A DNA stretch of 64,000 bases from Rhodobacteraceae bacterium CCMM004 (GTDB taxonomy: Bacteria > Pseudomonadota > Alphaproteobacteria > Rhodobacterales > Rhodobacteraceae), in NCBI GenBank assembly GCA_004005435.1, contig RZWH01000004.1, positions 193,501 through 257,500 on the forward strand, given 5' to 3'. This document shows, in pieces, positions 18,075 through 27,292 of this stretch. Position numbers and translations under genes: made by a program. Positions within the stretch are counted from its first letter, which is position 1; every line of letters begins with the position of its first letter. The notes below the pieces were generated by a model, which did not search any database, was not told the origin of the DNA, and worked only from the letters and a program-made list of their open reading frames with translations.

Positions 18075-18886
18075 ATGATCGCCCCCCGCACCTTGGCCGA
18101 GACCCATTCGCTGATGACCACCGCTGCGAGGATCACCAGCAGGATCAGGCTGACCTGCGGCCAGGCCAGCACGTTCAGCGACGCCGAGAGTTGCAGGCCG
18201 ATGCCCCCGGCCCCCACCAGCCCCAGCACGGTGGATTCGCGGATGTTGATGTCCCAGCGGAACACCGCGATCCCGGCAAACGCCGGCAGGATCTGCGGCA
18301 CGATCCCGTAGGCCATGACCTGCCAGCGGCTGGCGCCGGTGGCGGTGATCGCCTCGACCTGGGTGCGGTCGATCTCTTCGATGGCCTCGTAGAGCAGCTT
18401 GGCGCAGAACCCGATGGAGCGGATGGCGATGGCGATGACGCCCGCGAACACCCCCGGCCCGATGATCGCGATCAGCAGCAGCGCCCAGATCAGCGAGTTG
18501 ATCGAGCGCGTCGCGACGATGATCAGCAGCGCGATGGGTCGCACGAACAGCGCCGAGGGCGTGGTGTTGCGCGCCGCCAGGAACGCCACCGGCACGGCGA
18601 GGCACAGGGCGATGATCGTGCCCAGGGTGGCGATGTTGATCGTGTCCCAGATCGGGCGCCCCAACTGCGCGATGTATTCCCAGCGGGGCGGGGTCGCGCG
18701 GCTCCAGATATCGCCCGCGATCCGCGGCGCGTCGAAGACGAAGAACCACGTCGTGGCCTCGCTGATGCGCTGCCAGCAGAAGACGAAGACGGCGACGCCC
18801 GCCAGCCACATGGCCCACTGCGCAAGGCTCTGGCGCGTGGTCCGCCGGCGCCAGACGGGGGTGCCGCCCTGATCGAGGACCGGCAT
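18071..18886 (-). CDS. phnE: Phosphonate-type ABC importer permease PhnE (second copy)
   Basis: Permease of 271 residues of the PhnE family with the conserved loop VEAITATGASRWQVMAYGIVPQ and the downstream [22 protein letters not shown]. The ATG sits on the stop of the first phnE gene (TAATG). Paired PhnE proteins form a heterodimer in many alphaproteobacteria. The HAD-IIA gene follows by a four-base overlap. Confidence 0.92.
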   Translation of the reverse strand: MPVLDQGGTPVWRRRTTRQSLAQWAMWLAGVAVFVFCWQRISEATTWFFVFDAPRIAGDIWSRATPPRWEYIAQLGRPIWDTINIATLGTIIALCLAVPVAFLAARNTTPSALFVRPIALLIIVATRSINSLIWALLLIAIIGPGVFAGVIAIAIRSIGFCAKLLYEAIEEIDRTQVEAITATGASRWQVMAYGIVPQILPAFAGIAVFRWDINIRESTVLGLVGAGGIGLQLSASLNVLAWPQVSLILLVILAAVVISEWVSAKVRGAII

Positions 18887-19701
18887 TACTGCACCTTCGC
18901 CCGGATGATGCCGGAGAGGTATTCCAGCGCCATCACGATGACGATGATCAGAATCAGGATCGCCGCCGCAGTGTCGTACTCGTAGCGGTCGAAGGCGGTG
19001 TTGAGCGTGGCGCCGATCCCGCCCGCGCCAACCAGGCCCAGGATCGCGCTTTCGCGGAAGTTGATGTCGATGCGGTACATGCTCAGTCCGATCAGCCGCG
19101 GCATGACCTGCGGCTGGACGCCGTAGTTGATCCACTGCATCCACTTGGCCCCCGAGGCGCGGATCGCCTCGGCCTGCGCGCGGTCCATGGACTCGATGTC
19201 CTCGGCCAGAAGCTTGGAGAGGAACCCGATGGTGGCAAAGCTCAATGTCAGGAACCCTGCCAGCGGGCCGAAGCCGAAGATCGCGACCAGCAGGATGGCC
19301 ACGATGATCTCTTGCAAGGCCCGGCTGACGGCGACGATGCCGCGGCAGATCAGGTAGACCGGCAGCGGCGCGATGTTGCGGGCTGCACCCAGGCCGATGG
19401 GGATCGAGATGGCGATGCCCACGACCGAGGCGGCGACGGTCATCACGATGCTTTCCACCATGCCGTCCCAGATGTCGCTGGCGCGGCTGACAAAGTCCGG
19501 CGTCGCGAACGCCATGACAAAGGCCGCCCCGCGGTCCAGCCCCTCCCACACCCGGGTCCAGTTGACCTCGATCGTGGTCACGGCGGCGATCAGGTAGGCT
19601 ACGAAGCCCGCCAAGAGCGCCCAGCGCAGCCACGGGTTGGCGACGAGCGGCGGCTTGCGCCAGCGCCGCCCCAGCAGATCGTCGAGCTCGCGGTGACTCA
19701 C
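18886..19701 (-). CDS. phnE: Phosphonate-type ABC importer permease PhnE (first copy)
   Basis: Permease of 271 residues with the PhnE hallmark loop [22 protein letters not shown] and [22 protein letters not shown]. The first transmembrane segment begins near residue 25, after a basic tail. Its start overlaps the phnC stop by four bases. It shares the length and loop pattern of the next gene, consistent with an old duplication. Confidence 0.92.
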   Translation of the reverse strand: MSHRELDDLLGRRWRKPPLVANPWLRWALLAGFVAYLIAAVTTIEVNWTRVWEGLDRGAAFVMAFATPDFVSRASDIWDGMVESIVMTVAASVVGIAISIPIGLGAARNIAPLPVYLICRGIVAVSRALQEIIVAILLVAIFGFGPLAGFLTLSFATIGFLSKLLAEDIESMDRAQAEAIRASGAKWMQWINYGVQPQVMPRLIGLSMYRIDINFRESAILGLVGAGGIGATLNTAFDRYEYDTAAAILILIIVIVMALEYLSGIIRAKVQ

Positions 19702-20489
19702 TCCGCCGCCTCCGGTGCGGCGTCGTCCTCGGGTTCGGCCGTCGCCTCCCAGTCCTCTTCGCCGTAGATCTCGGTCAGCTTGTCGGGGGTCAGACCGGTG
19801 GGCGGACCGTCGTAGACGATCTCGCCCATGCGCAGGCCGACGACGCGGGGCACGAAGCGTTGTGCCAGCGCCACGTCGTGGATGTTGATGATCGCCGCCA
19901 GGCCGCGCTCGCGGCAGAGCTCGGTGATCAGGCGCATGATCTGGCGGCTGGTCTTGGGGTCGAGCGAGGCGGTGGGCTCGTCCACCAGCAGGACCTTGGG
20001 GTTCTGGATCAGCGCCCGGCAGATGCCAACCCTCTGCCGTTGTCCGCCGGACAGCTCGTCGGCGCGCTTGTCGGCCATCTGCAACAGGCCGACCCGGTCC
20101 AACAGGCGGAACGCCTCGTCCACGTCGGACTGCGGATAGCGGCGCAGAAAGCTGCGCCAGAACCCGACATAGCCCAGCCGCCCGGACAGGACGTTTTCCA
20201 TCACCGTCAGCCGCTCGACCAGGGCATATTCCTGAAAGATCATGCCCATCTCGCGCCGCGCCTTGCGCAGCGCGCCGGGGCCCAGGCCGGTCAGCTCCTG
20301 ATCGCCCAGCCAGACCTCGCCGCCGGTGGGCTCGACCAGCCGGTTGATGCAGCGGATCAGCGTCGACTTGCCCGCCCCGGACGGTCCGATGAGCGCCAGA
20401 ACCTGGCCCTCGGGCACCTCCAGGTCGATCTCCTGAAGCGCCTTGTCGCCGGTGCGATAGGTCTTGACCAGCTTGTTCAGTCGCAGCAT
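19698..20489 (-). CDS. phnC: Phosphonate-type ABC importer ATPase PhnC
   Basis: ATPase of 263 residues: Walker [19 protein letters not shown]-loop [24 protein letters not shown], signature [16 protein letters not shown] and Walker [15 protein letters not shown]. The RCINRL and LSGRLG elements are typical of PhnC. The start ATG 20489 begins [11 protein letters not shown]; the frame is open 54 bp further up but without a domain. An acidic tail rich in Glu/Ala ends the protein. No C-P lyase genes are in the window, so the ligand (phosphonate, phosphite or a phosphate ester) is open. Confidence 0.92.
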   Translation of the reverse strand: MLRLNKLVKTYRTGDKALQEIDLEVPEGQVLALIGPSGAGKSTLIRCINRLVEPTGGEVWLGDQELTGLGPGALRKARREMGMIFQEYALVERLTVMENVLSGRLGYVGFWRSFLRRYPQSDVDEAFRLLDRVGLLQMADKRADELSGGQRQRVGICRALIQNPKVLLVDEPTASLDPKTSRQIMRLITELCRERGLAAIINIHDVALAQRFVPRVVGLRMGEIVYDGPPTGLTPDKLTEIYGEEDWEATAEPEDDAAPEAAE

Positions 20490-20553
20490 CGGCGGTGCCC
20501 CCCGGGCAAGGCGACGGGGCGACCCAATGGGGCCGCCCCGCACACGTGTCGGA

Positions 20554-21522
20554 TCACTGGCAGGCGTAGCTGACGTCGTTGGCGGCGTCGATCTTGCGGA
20601 TCACCTCCCACTCGGACTGATAGGTGATCGGGATGAACTGCGCCTCGCCGTTCTTGGAGAACTCCTCTTCCAGCGACGAGCCCTCCCACTCGAACTCGAA
20701 GAACGCGTCCTGGATCGCCTGCTGCAACTCGGGCGTCAGGTTGTAGACGGTGCCGTAGCCCGTGGTCGGAAAGGTCTGGGACGTGTAGATCGTCACCAGC
20801 TGATCCTCGGTGACGACGTCGCGGGCGATCATCCGCGCCTTGACCGAGTTGGCGATGGACGCGGCCGGATAGTCCTTGTTCGCCACGCCCAGGATCGAGT
20901 TGTCGTGCTTGCCCGAGAACACCGGCTCGAAGTCGCGCTCGGACTCCATGCCAAAGTCGGCCTTGAGGATCGCCGAAGGCGCCTTGAAGCCAGAGTTCGA
21001 CGTGGGCGAGGTAAAGGCCAGTTTTCCGCCCTTGATGTCCTCGACCTTTTCGATGCCCGACCCGGGGTGGGTGATGATCTCCATCTCGTAGCCGTAGGAG
21101 CCGTCCTCGCCCGCCATGATCGTGAACGGCCGGAACCCGGCGCAGTTCACCGCCAGCGGGTTCGACCCGGTGTTGAACCCCGCGATGTGCAGGCGGCCCG
21201 AGCGCATCGCCTCGATCTGGGCGGCGTTGTTCTGGACGGGGAAGAACTGCACATCTTTGCCGGTCTTCTCTTCCAGGAAGGCCAGGAAATCGGCCCACGC
21301 CGTTTCGTAGACGGCCGGATCCTCCACCGGGGTATAGGCAAAGATCAGCGTGTCGGGGTCCATCTGGTCGGCCGCGTCGGCGGGGATGTCCGCCACCAGG
21401 TCGCCGTCGGCGTCGCAGAAGCGTTCGTCCAGATCGCCGCGGGGGCAGTCCTGGGCGGCGGCGCCACCGGCGGTGAGGGTCAGCGCCGCGACGCCGGCGA
21501 GGAGGGTCAGGTAGGTCTTCAT
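20554..21522 (-). CDS. phnD: Phosphonate-type ABC importer binding protein PhnD
   Basis: Periplasmic protein of 322 residues with a Sec signal ([24 protein letters not shown]). PhnD-like features include [17 protein letters not shown], the ligand-site region [13 protein letters not shown] and the [19 protein letters not shown] segment, where Ser/Thr side chains hold the phosphonyl group in the family. AAGGGAG precedes the ATG. It is the first transporter gene after the DeoR regulator, 70 bp downstream. Within that gap 21557-21578 can form a hairpin (GCCGCC / GGCGGC). Confidence 0.9.
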   Translation of the reverse strand: MKTYLTLLAGVAALTLTAGGAAAQDCPRGDLDERFCDADGDLVADIPADAADQMDPDTLIFAYTPVEDPAVYETAWADFLAFLEEKTGKDVQFFPVQNNAAQIEAMRSGRLHIAGFNTGSNPLAVNCAGFRPFTIMAGEDGSYGYEMEIITHPGSGIEKVEDIKGGKLAFTSPTSNSGFKAPSAILKADFGMESERDFEPVFSGKHDNSILGVANKDYPAASIANSVKARMIARDVVTEDQLVTIYTSQTFPTTGYGTVYNLTPELQQAIQDAFFEFEWEGSSLEEEFSKNGEAQFIPITYQSEWEVIRKIDAANDVSYACQ

Positions 21523-21592
21523 GTGGGTCTCCCTTGGATATGTGTGCGTTGTGCCTGCCGCCTCTGGCCTCGGGCGGCTTGATGCGCGGCGG

Positions 21593-22384
21593 TCAGTCGG
21601 CCACCGCGATGTCCACGTCCGCCATGACAATTGCATGACGCAAATCGGAGTCGGGCAATCGGTCGCAGACCACGGAGGTCAGTCGCGACAGGGGCGCGAC
21701 CCGCGACAGACCCTCGTGCCCGAACTTGCCGCGGTCAACCAGCAGATGCGCGGCGCGCGCGCCCTCCAGCATCGCCCGTTTGACGGCGGCGAAGCCGCGG
21801 ATCGCCTCGGACGGGCCGTCTGCGGTCAGACCCGAGGCGCCGATCATGCAACGGTCCACCCGGTGGCGCGCGAGAAAGGCGACGGTTTCGGTGCCGATGG
21901 CCGCGGCCTCGCTGCCCAGGTAGTCGCCGGGGCAGACGACGACCTCGATCCCCTCGGCCTGTCCCAGCGCCATGGCGACGGCAAAACCGTTGGTGATGAC
22001 GGTGCAGGGCGTCTCGGCAAACGCGAGGTGGCGGGCGAACTGGAGCGTGGTCGAGCCCGAGTCGACCATCAGCGTCTCGCCCGGCTGCACCAGCGCGGCG
22101 GCGCGGCGGCCGATCCGGGCGCGTTCCGACACCTGGGCGCCCGCGCGCTCGTCGAACGTGGGGTAGCGCACCGCGGCGCGGGCCGAGGCGCCGCCATGGG
22201 CGCGGTCGATCAGCCCGTCGGCCGACAGTCCCTCGACATCCCGACGGATGGTCTCGGTCGAGACCCGGAACCGCTCGCTCAGATCGGAGATGCGGACATG
22301 GGGCCGCAACCGCAGTTCCAGCAGGATCTGCCGCCGCCGTTCGTCCTTGCGCAGCCGCGGAACGGTGCCGAGATCGTTCGCCAT
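21593..22384 (-). CDS. DeoR/GlpR-family transcriptional regulator
   Basis: Protein of 263 residues. It has an N-terminal winged helix (RRQILLELRLRPHVRISDLSERFRVSTETIRRDVEGL) and a C-terminal DeoR sensor domain with the ligand-site motifs MVDSGSTTLQFA and VITNGFAVAMAL. Family members respond to sugar phosphates. It leads the phn-HAD operon and lies next to ugp, so a phosphorylated glycerol- or sugar-type inducer is plausible. Transcription would start in the 195-bp divergent gap shared with the Nudix gene, which holds a short GCGTG-TTC-CACGC palindrome. Confidence 0.9.
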   Translation of the reverse strand: MANDLGTVPRLRKDERRRQILLELRLRPHVRISDLSERFRVSTETIRRDVEGLSADGLIDRAHGGASARAAVRYPTFDERAGAQVSERARIGRRAAALVQPGETLMVDSGSTTLQFARHLAFAETPCTVITNGFAVAMALGQAEGIEVVVCPGDYLGSEAAAIGTETVAFLARHRVDRCMIGASGLTADGPSEAIRGFAAVKRAMLEGARAAHLLVDRGKFGHEGLSRVAPLSRLTSVVCDRLPDSDLRHAIVMADVDIAVAD

Positions 22385-22579
22385 GATCGGACCCGTACCT
22401 CCCCGCCGGACACGTCTTGAACTCTACGGTCGCGGTCCCGAAATTGTGGCGTGTTCCACGCGGGCGCAAGATGAAATGTTGCAAACCGCACAGAAGAATG
22501 GTGGAGTCTGTGGATAAACAGGACCGACGGCCCGCTCTTGACGAGGCCGCGCCGCCCGAGCAGGACGTGAGGAGGCCCG

Positions 22580-23062
22580 ATGGCAGGCCGAAAATCAGGT
22601 AGCAAGATCGCCCCGGCGAGACAGATCGCAGCCCTGCCGATCCGGTGGGACGACAAGGGCAAGCTGCGGATCCTCATGGTGACCTCGCGCGACACCGGCC
22701 GCTGGGTCATGCCCAAGGGCTGGACCATGTCGGGCAAGTCGCCCTGGCGCGCCGCCGAGATCGAAGCGTTGGAAGAGGCAGGCGCGGTCGGCTACATCGC
22801 CGAGGATCCGCTGGGCGACTACCGCTACGACAAGGTGCTGGACGACGGCAGCATCGTGCCGGTGCGGGTCCGCCTCTATCCGATGATCGTCGAGCGGCTG
22901 AAAAAGCGGTGGCCCGAGCGGGCCGAGCGAGAGCGGCGCTGGTTCTCCCCCAAGGGCGCGGCGCGGCGCGTGGACGAGCCCGACCTGGCCCGTATCCTGA
23001 CCACGCTGTCCAACAAGCCGCGCAAACAGCCGGTGATCCGCGACCTGCTCAAGGCCTCCTGA
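22580..23062 (+). CDS. Nudix hydrolase
   Basis: Protein of 160 residues resembling diphosphoinositol-polyphosphate/diadenosine-polyphosphate Nudix enzymes (PIRWDDKGKLRILMVTSRDTGRWVMPKG). The Nudix box GWTMSGK-SPWRAAE-IEALEEAGA keeps the metal-binding Glu residues of the EALEEAG part. The usual first Glu is Lys and the usual Arg is Ile, so it is a divergent box. A GTGAGGAGG ribosome site precedes the ATG. It is the last gene before the Mu-like element, which inserted 228 bp downstream of its stop. Confidence 0.85.
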   Translation: MAGRKSGSKIAPARQIAALPIRWDDKGKLRILMVTSRDTGRWVMPKGWTMSGKSPWRAAEIEALEEAGAVGYIAEDPLGDYRYDKVLDDGSIVPVRVRLYPMIVERLKKRWPERAERERRWFSPKGAARRVDEPDLARILTTLSNKPRKQPVIRDLLKAS

Positions 23063-23290
23063 CACGGTCGCCACCGGGGTTCGGGGCCGTCCACGGCGCG
23101 GCATGGGAGTGTCCTTTCCGGCGTCGGATGCCGAAGGGGTGCGGCGCTCAGCCGTCTCGCGTCGGCGGACCGTGCACCGGACCCGGCGCACGGCGCATGT
23201 GCGAGATGCCATCGGACCACGTCGTTCGCCCCCAAGTCCCGGCCGGCGGCACCGTCCCGCTCCCCCCGGCCGTCGCGGCGTCGGCACTTG
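23063..23290. other. Intergenic stretch before the Mu-like element
   Basis: There are 228 bp between the Nudix stop and the left end of the element. No convincing gene, RNA or terminator is visible. It joins with 30196-30488 as the original intergenic region, which ran from the Nudix gene to the ModE-like gene before the insertion. The last five bases are the ACTTG target copy. Confidence 0.6.
23286..23290. repeat. Left copy of 5-bp target duplication (ACTTG)
   Basis: ACTTG lies immediately outside the TG terminus at 23291 and is repeated immediately outside the CA terminus at 30190. Five-base duplications are the mark of Mu-type transposition. Confidence 0.8.
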
Positions 23291-23378
23291 TGACGGTGTT
23301 CAGACGGTTTGCGTTGTATGACTTATTTGTCGGCGGGTTATCAGGGGGGTGGCAAGGGGGCTGTTCATGCGGTTTGCG
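23291..23378. repeat. Left-end transposase sites of the Mu-like element
   Basis: Two copies of an 18-bp site lie 65 bp apart: GTGTTCAGACGGTTTGCG at 23296-23313 and CTGTTCATGCGGTTTGCG at 23361-23378. Both continue with TTGT. The consensus with the right-end copies is GTGTTCA-NNN-GGTTTGCG. By position they correspond to L1 and L2 MuA-binding sites. Confidence 0.8.
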
Positions 23379-23487
23379 TTGTTTCGGCGTTTGCGAGGCG
23401 ATTTCGGCAGGCCTAGGCAGATCCTCGGGACGGAGAATCAATGGGTTGCAAGCGGTATTGTGGGGCGGTTTGCCCACGACCCACGAT

Positions 23488-23973
23488 CTATCGGCCCCGG
23501 GTTTGGCGGCGCTCTCGCGCCGTTTTGATCAAGTCCGCCGCTATGGAGCGCCGATGTTCGGATGAGGTGTGCGCCGTGCGTTCGGCAATCTCGGCGCTCG
23601 AAAGAAAGTCCAGCATAGCAGCCGCAGCAAGTTCATGCTTCCGGTCCTCTGTGTTGCGAAACTCATCTAGTTCATCTGTGATCCTGAGAACCGTGTTGTA
23701 GGCGATCCAAGCATACTCCTTGGTATCCAGCTTCCACGCGGCGCCATCTGGACCACGACCGACCAGCCAATCAATCGAAACGTCGAAGGCATCTGCAATC
23801 GAAAGGAGCGCATCCAAACCAGGCCGCTTCGGGTTCGTCACCCGCATGTAGCTTTCTAGCGAGCTTTTGGGGATGCCACACTTGTCCGCCATCTGCTGAA
23901 CCGACATGCCGCTGCGTAGACGCAACGCGTAAAGTTGTTCGGGCACAAGGTTGCCTCGCGCGTTATCCCCCAT
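23488..23973 (-). CDS. Phage repressor-like HTH protein (Cro/C1 type)
   Basis: Protein of 161 residues with an N-terminal xre/C1-type helix-turn-helix: LYALRLRSGMSVQQMADKCGIPKSSLESYMR, then FDVSIDWLVGRG, which closes such domains. The C-terminal half is helical with no known domain. It is transcribed leftward toward the left end, as the Mu c repressor is, and is divergent from a Ner-like gene and the transposase. It is therefore the likely immunity repressor that holds the element silent. Confidence 0.85.
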   Translation of the reverse strand: MGDNARGNLVPEQLYALRLRSGMSVQQMADKCGIPKSSLESYMRVTNPKRPGLDALLSIADAFDVSIDWLVGRGPDGAAWKLDTKEYAWIAYNTVLRITDELDEFRNTEDRKHELAAAAMLDFLSSAEIAERTAHTSSEHRRSIAADLIKTARERRQTRGR

Positions 23974-24086
23974 AGACAGCCATCCTATAGTGTGGTTGCT
24001 GCATACTCAGGTGTTCATATCGTCTGAGGTTGAACGGGTTGTCACGCAGTAACGCAGGTAGCGCAAGTCGCCATGGTGAGTATCGC

Positions 24087-24251
24087 ATGGTCCGAGCGAC
24101 CTTCATGATGAGAGGCACCAGCTTGGCCAAACGGTGCCGCGACAACGGTGTGCACCTGTCGAATGCCCGGGCGGCGTTCCTCGGAAGATGGAGCGGACCG
24201 AAGGCAGATGCGCTGACCGACAGGGTACTTTCAGCGGCGGGTCTGAAGTGA
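24087..24251 (+). CDS. Ner-like small DNA-binding protein
   Basis: Small protein of 54 residues. MVRATFMMRGTSLAKRCRD followed by NARAAFLGRWSGPKADAL looks like a compact helix-turn-helix of the Ner/Nlp class, which turns off early transcription in Mu. The ATG at 24087 is chosen because the frame upstream has no domain. Its place between repressor and transposase is where ner lies in Mu. The match is by pattern only. Confidence 0.55.
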   Translation: MVRATFMMRGTSLAKRCRDNGVHLSNARAAFLGRWSGPKADALTDRVLSAAGLK

Positions 24252-24349
24252 CACTGGTGCCGGTCCAGAAGTTGCTTGGCGTGGCCGACTGCCCTTCGGA
24301 TAGACGCGCTGCCGGTAGCTAGCTTTCTCGTTACGGCGTCAGAACTCAC

Positions 24350-25973
24350 GTGGACAAGAGCGACGGACGACGGCCGCAAAGCGTGCAGCTCTCCGACCTC
24401 CCCGCCCCTGTCCGCCTCGCCTATCCCGAACGCGAGCTGGCGACGGCGGCGATCTCGGCGGGGGCGTATGACGACGCGGCGCATGGGCGGCTGGCGGAGG
24501 CGCCGGCGTCGATGCGGGCGGAGGCGGAGCGCCGGGCGGCGGTGGTGCGGGCGGTCACGGCGGCGGGAGCCGGGAGGCGCTGGCCGGACCGGCTGGCGCT
24601 GGCGGGAAAGGCCGGCGGCAAGCGCATCTCGAAAGACACGTTGAAGCGCTATTTGACGGCCGCTGAAGGCGTCGATGCGATCAACTGGGCGCCGGCGCTG
24701 CTGCCGCGCTACAGGCCCACCGCGCCCTATGCCGACATGTCGCCGGAGGCGTGGACGCTGTTCCTGTCGATCCTGCGCAAGGCCGGGAAGGACTTTGCCC
24801 TTGTTTCGGCATGGCGCGACGTGCGCGATCTGGCGTCGGGGAACGGCTGGGCATGGCCATCGCGGCCCACGGTTGTGCGGCGGTGGCAGGCGCTGTCCCA
24901 AGGGGAGCGCCCGACGATCCGCGAGGGCCGGGACGCGGCGGTGAAGGCGCTGGCGCAGCCCGCCATGCGGCGCAAGCACCTGGTGCCGCTGAGCGTCGTG
25001 AGCCTGGACGGCCGGATGCTGGACGTCTGGGCGGACTGGGGCGACGGGCGCGCGGTGCGGCCGATCACGCTTGCTCTGGTGGACGTGGCGTCGAACACGG
25101 TGCTCGATTTTCTCCTGTGCCGGTCAGAGAACGCCGCCGATACGGTGCGCCTGATTTGCCGGACCGTTGAGCGCTACGGGATCTTCGACACGCTCTATAC
25201 CGACAATGGGTCCGGCTTCTCCGGGCACCTGGTGGCGGGCGGCAATGTCCAACTCTTCCGGCGGCGCGGGGCGAAGGCCGAAGGCGTCAAGCCCATCGGC
25301 GTCTGCCATCATCTGGGGATCACGATCCGCCACGCCCTGCCGCGCGGGCGCGCAGGCGAAGATCGCGGAGCGGACCTTCGCCGCGCTGTCGCGGGCGGTG
25401 GACGACAGGCCGGAGTTCACCGGGGCCCATGCCGGCCACGCGCCCGGCGCCAGCCCGGACGGCATGGTGCGGCCAGTCCCGATCGCCACGGTGGAAGCGG
25501 TCCTGCGCCGTGAAATCGCTCGTCACAATGACGAGACGGGGCGGCGGAGCGATGGCGCCGGCGGGCGGTCCTACCGGCAGGTGTTCGAGGACGGTCTGGA
25601 CCGGCGCGTGATCCGCAAGGCCACGACGCGGCACCTCGCCCGCGCCGGCCTGATCTACAAGCCCGCGACGGTGGATCGGCACGGCCGGGTCCAGCTCGAC
25701 ACCTGGACCTATGGCGATCCGGGGTCGCAGGAGGCGCTTCTACGGCACCGTGGCAAGCGCATCCTGGTTGGCCGCAACCCGGACGATTTCAGCGTCCCGG
25801 CAGTCGCTTACGACGAGGATGGGCGGCTGATCTGGGACCGGATCGAGCCTGTGATAGCTGGCGACTACGAAAGTGCGGACGGCATTCGCACGGCGACGCG
25901 CAACCGCAAGGCCGTGCGCGATGCAGCGCGGCGATGGCCATCGTCGCGGGCGGGCCGCGGGCGAACGGCATGA
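24350..25973 (+). pseudogene. MuA-type DDE transposase, frameshifted
   Basis: The gene reads in one frame from GTG 24350 to about 25348, then continues in the +1 frame to TGA 25971-25973. In the first part are the N-terminal helical domains and the first catalytic residues of the rve/DDE core: VVSLDGRMLDV and TLYTDNGSGF. The third catalytic Glu is in the second frame (KIAERTFAALSRAV), followed by the Mu-type C-terminal beta-barrel (HARFEDGL-like region, DRHGRVQLDTW). One extra base in the CGCGCGGGCGCGC run at 25343-25355 explains the break, so active enzyme is unlikely unless this is a sequencing error or programmed shift. Confidence 0.85.
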
Positions 25974-26203
25974 GCTTGCCGGCGCAGCGAATGACGTTGG
26001 CCGATTGCTGGGGTGCGGATCGCCTGGTGATCGTGGACGGGGGACAGCCTCTGGACCGCGACGGAACCGAATGGCTGCGTGCGACGGCGGCGCTGGCGGG
26101 CTGCATTGGGTCAGCGTTGAAGAGGCAGGAGGGAGGAAACGGAAAGGTGACTGTGCCAAACGTCGACCTACCTTGGTCAACGAAGACTATGAGAACGAGT
26201 TGA
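25970..26203 (+). CDS. Small protein coupled to the transposase, probably truncated
   Basis: Reading frame of 77 residues whose ATG overlaps the transposase stop (ATGA), which supports translation. The first 50 residues (MSLPAQRMTLADCWGADRLV...) are GC-rich phage-type sequence that I do not recognise. The last 25 run into clearly more A/T-rich DNA. This position holds the MuB-type ATPase in Mu, but no Walker motif is present. It is best read as the stump of a phage gene cut where the DUF4062 segment joined. Confidence 0.45.
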   Translation: MSLPAQRMTLADCWGADRLVIVDGGQPLDRDGTEWLRATAALAGCIGSALKRQEGGNGKVTVPNVDLPWSTKTMRTS

Positions 26204-26224
26204 ATAATGCCCTAATCTGCAACC

Positions 26225-27070
26225 GTGCTTTCAGTCATGATTGCCTCTCCCAGCGATGTTATTGAAGAGCGCAATATCATCCGAGATACACTCCACGAAT
26301 GGAACGACATCAATAGTAGGTCCACCGACGCGGTATTGCTTCCCGTCGGATGGGAAACGCACTCGAGGCCCGACTTATCGGCCAGGCCGCAAGATCTCAT
26401 CAACACGCGGATCCTGGAAAGTTGTGACATACTTGTGGGTGTGTTTTGGACCCGGCTTGGCACACCTACCGGAGAGTTCGAGAGTGGAACAGTTGAAGAA
26501 ATCAAACGGCATGTCGCAGCGGGTAGGTCGGCGATGGTGTATTTTTCTACCGTCCCCGTCGCCCTGGAAAGCGTTGATGCAAAACAGTATGCTGCTCTAA
26601 AGAAGTCTAAAGTATGGTGTCTAGCCAAAGGTCTGGTTGAGACATACGACAACTTGGCCGACTTTCGAGACAAGTTCAGACGGCATATTCAAATCGCAGC
26701 CCGCGATCGACTTGCGGAGTCCGACGATCCGGGCGACAGCTTCACGGATTTGGTGACAACTGACCGTAACGCACGTGCAGCAAGCGGCTTGCCTGAGCGA
26801 CTGCGAGAGGAGTCGAAGCGACTTCTTAAAGAGGCGTCGAAGGATCGCAATGGTGTCATCATGAGCGTGCGTCATCTCAGTGGTCACGCAATCCAGACGA
26901 ACGGAATCAACTTTGCCGATTCTGGCGAACGACGTTCCGTCGCCCGCTGGGAAGCGGCTATCGAAGAGTTGCTCGCGGAAGGGCTGATCGTCGAACGCGA
27001 TCACAGGGGCGAAATTTTCGAGGTGACTGCCCAGGGGTTCGAGGTGGCTGACGGGTTGCCGGACTTTTAG
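26225..27070 (+). CDS. DUF4062-domain protein with C-terminal winged-helix-like region
   Basis: Protein of 281 residues. Residues 1-120 are a DUF4062 domain (VMIASPSDVIEERNIIRDTL, LLPVGWETHS, ILESCDILVGVFWTRLGTP, FESGTVEEIKRH), a Rossmann-like fold related to TIR. The end (ARWEAAIEELLAEGLIVERD...FEVTAQGFEVADGL) resembles a winged helix. DUF4062 occurs at the front of several proteins suspected or shown to act in anti-phage defence. The DNA is visibly more A/T-rich than its surroundings, so it was acquired separately from the element that carries it. GTG 26225 and ATG 26237 are both possible starts. Its biochemical role is unknown. Confidence 0.8.
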   Translation: MLSVMIASPSDVIEERNIIRDTLHEWNDINSRSTDAVLLPVGWETHSRPDLSARPQDLINTRILESCDILVGVFWTRLGTPTGEFESGTVEEIKRHVAAGRSAMVYFSTVPVALESVDAKQYAALKKSKVWCLAKGLVETYDNLADFRDKFRRHIQIAARDRLAESDDPGDSFTDLVTTDRNARAASGLPERLREESKRLLKEASKDRNGVIMSVRHLSGHAIQTNGINFADSGERRSVARWEAAIEELLAEGLIVERDHRGEIFEVTAQGFEVADGLPDF

Positions 27071-27292
27071 GGCAGTCCATGGTTCGCAGAGACAGCTAGG
27101 GTATGTGGGCTTTCGCCGGCTCGCCTACTGAAATGTGACTGTCCGTCCCTCGTCGAAAGGCATCGTGCAGGCCGAATGTCCTTCGATGGACGGGCCGCTC
27201 TCCCCCGTTTCCGAGCCAAACCCTTGCGTCTTGGACAAGTTACGGCGGATCGAATAGCCGGTGCCACGGCCGGGCGAAGAGGAGAGCGACAC
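27071..27292. other. Non-coding junction between cargo gene and head gene
   Basis: This is 222 bp with no convincing plus-strand gene. The base composition returns to GC-rich within it. The minus strand has an open tail ending at 27125 (peptide ...GHSACTMPFDEGRTVTFQ), which could be the end of a lost gene. It marks the second border of the inserted cargo segment. Confidence 0.4.

Noticed and set aside
23291-23487. CRISPR-like array from repeated GGTTTGCG units
   Set aside because: There are only two copies, and they match the sites at the other end of the element in inverted orientation, so they are transposase end sites.
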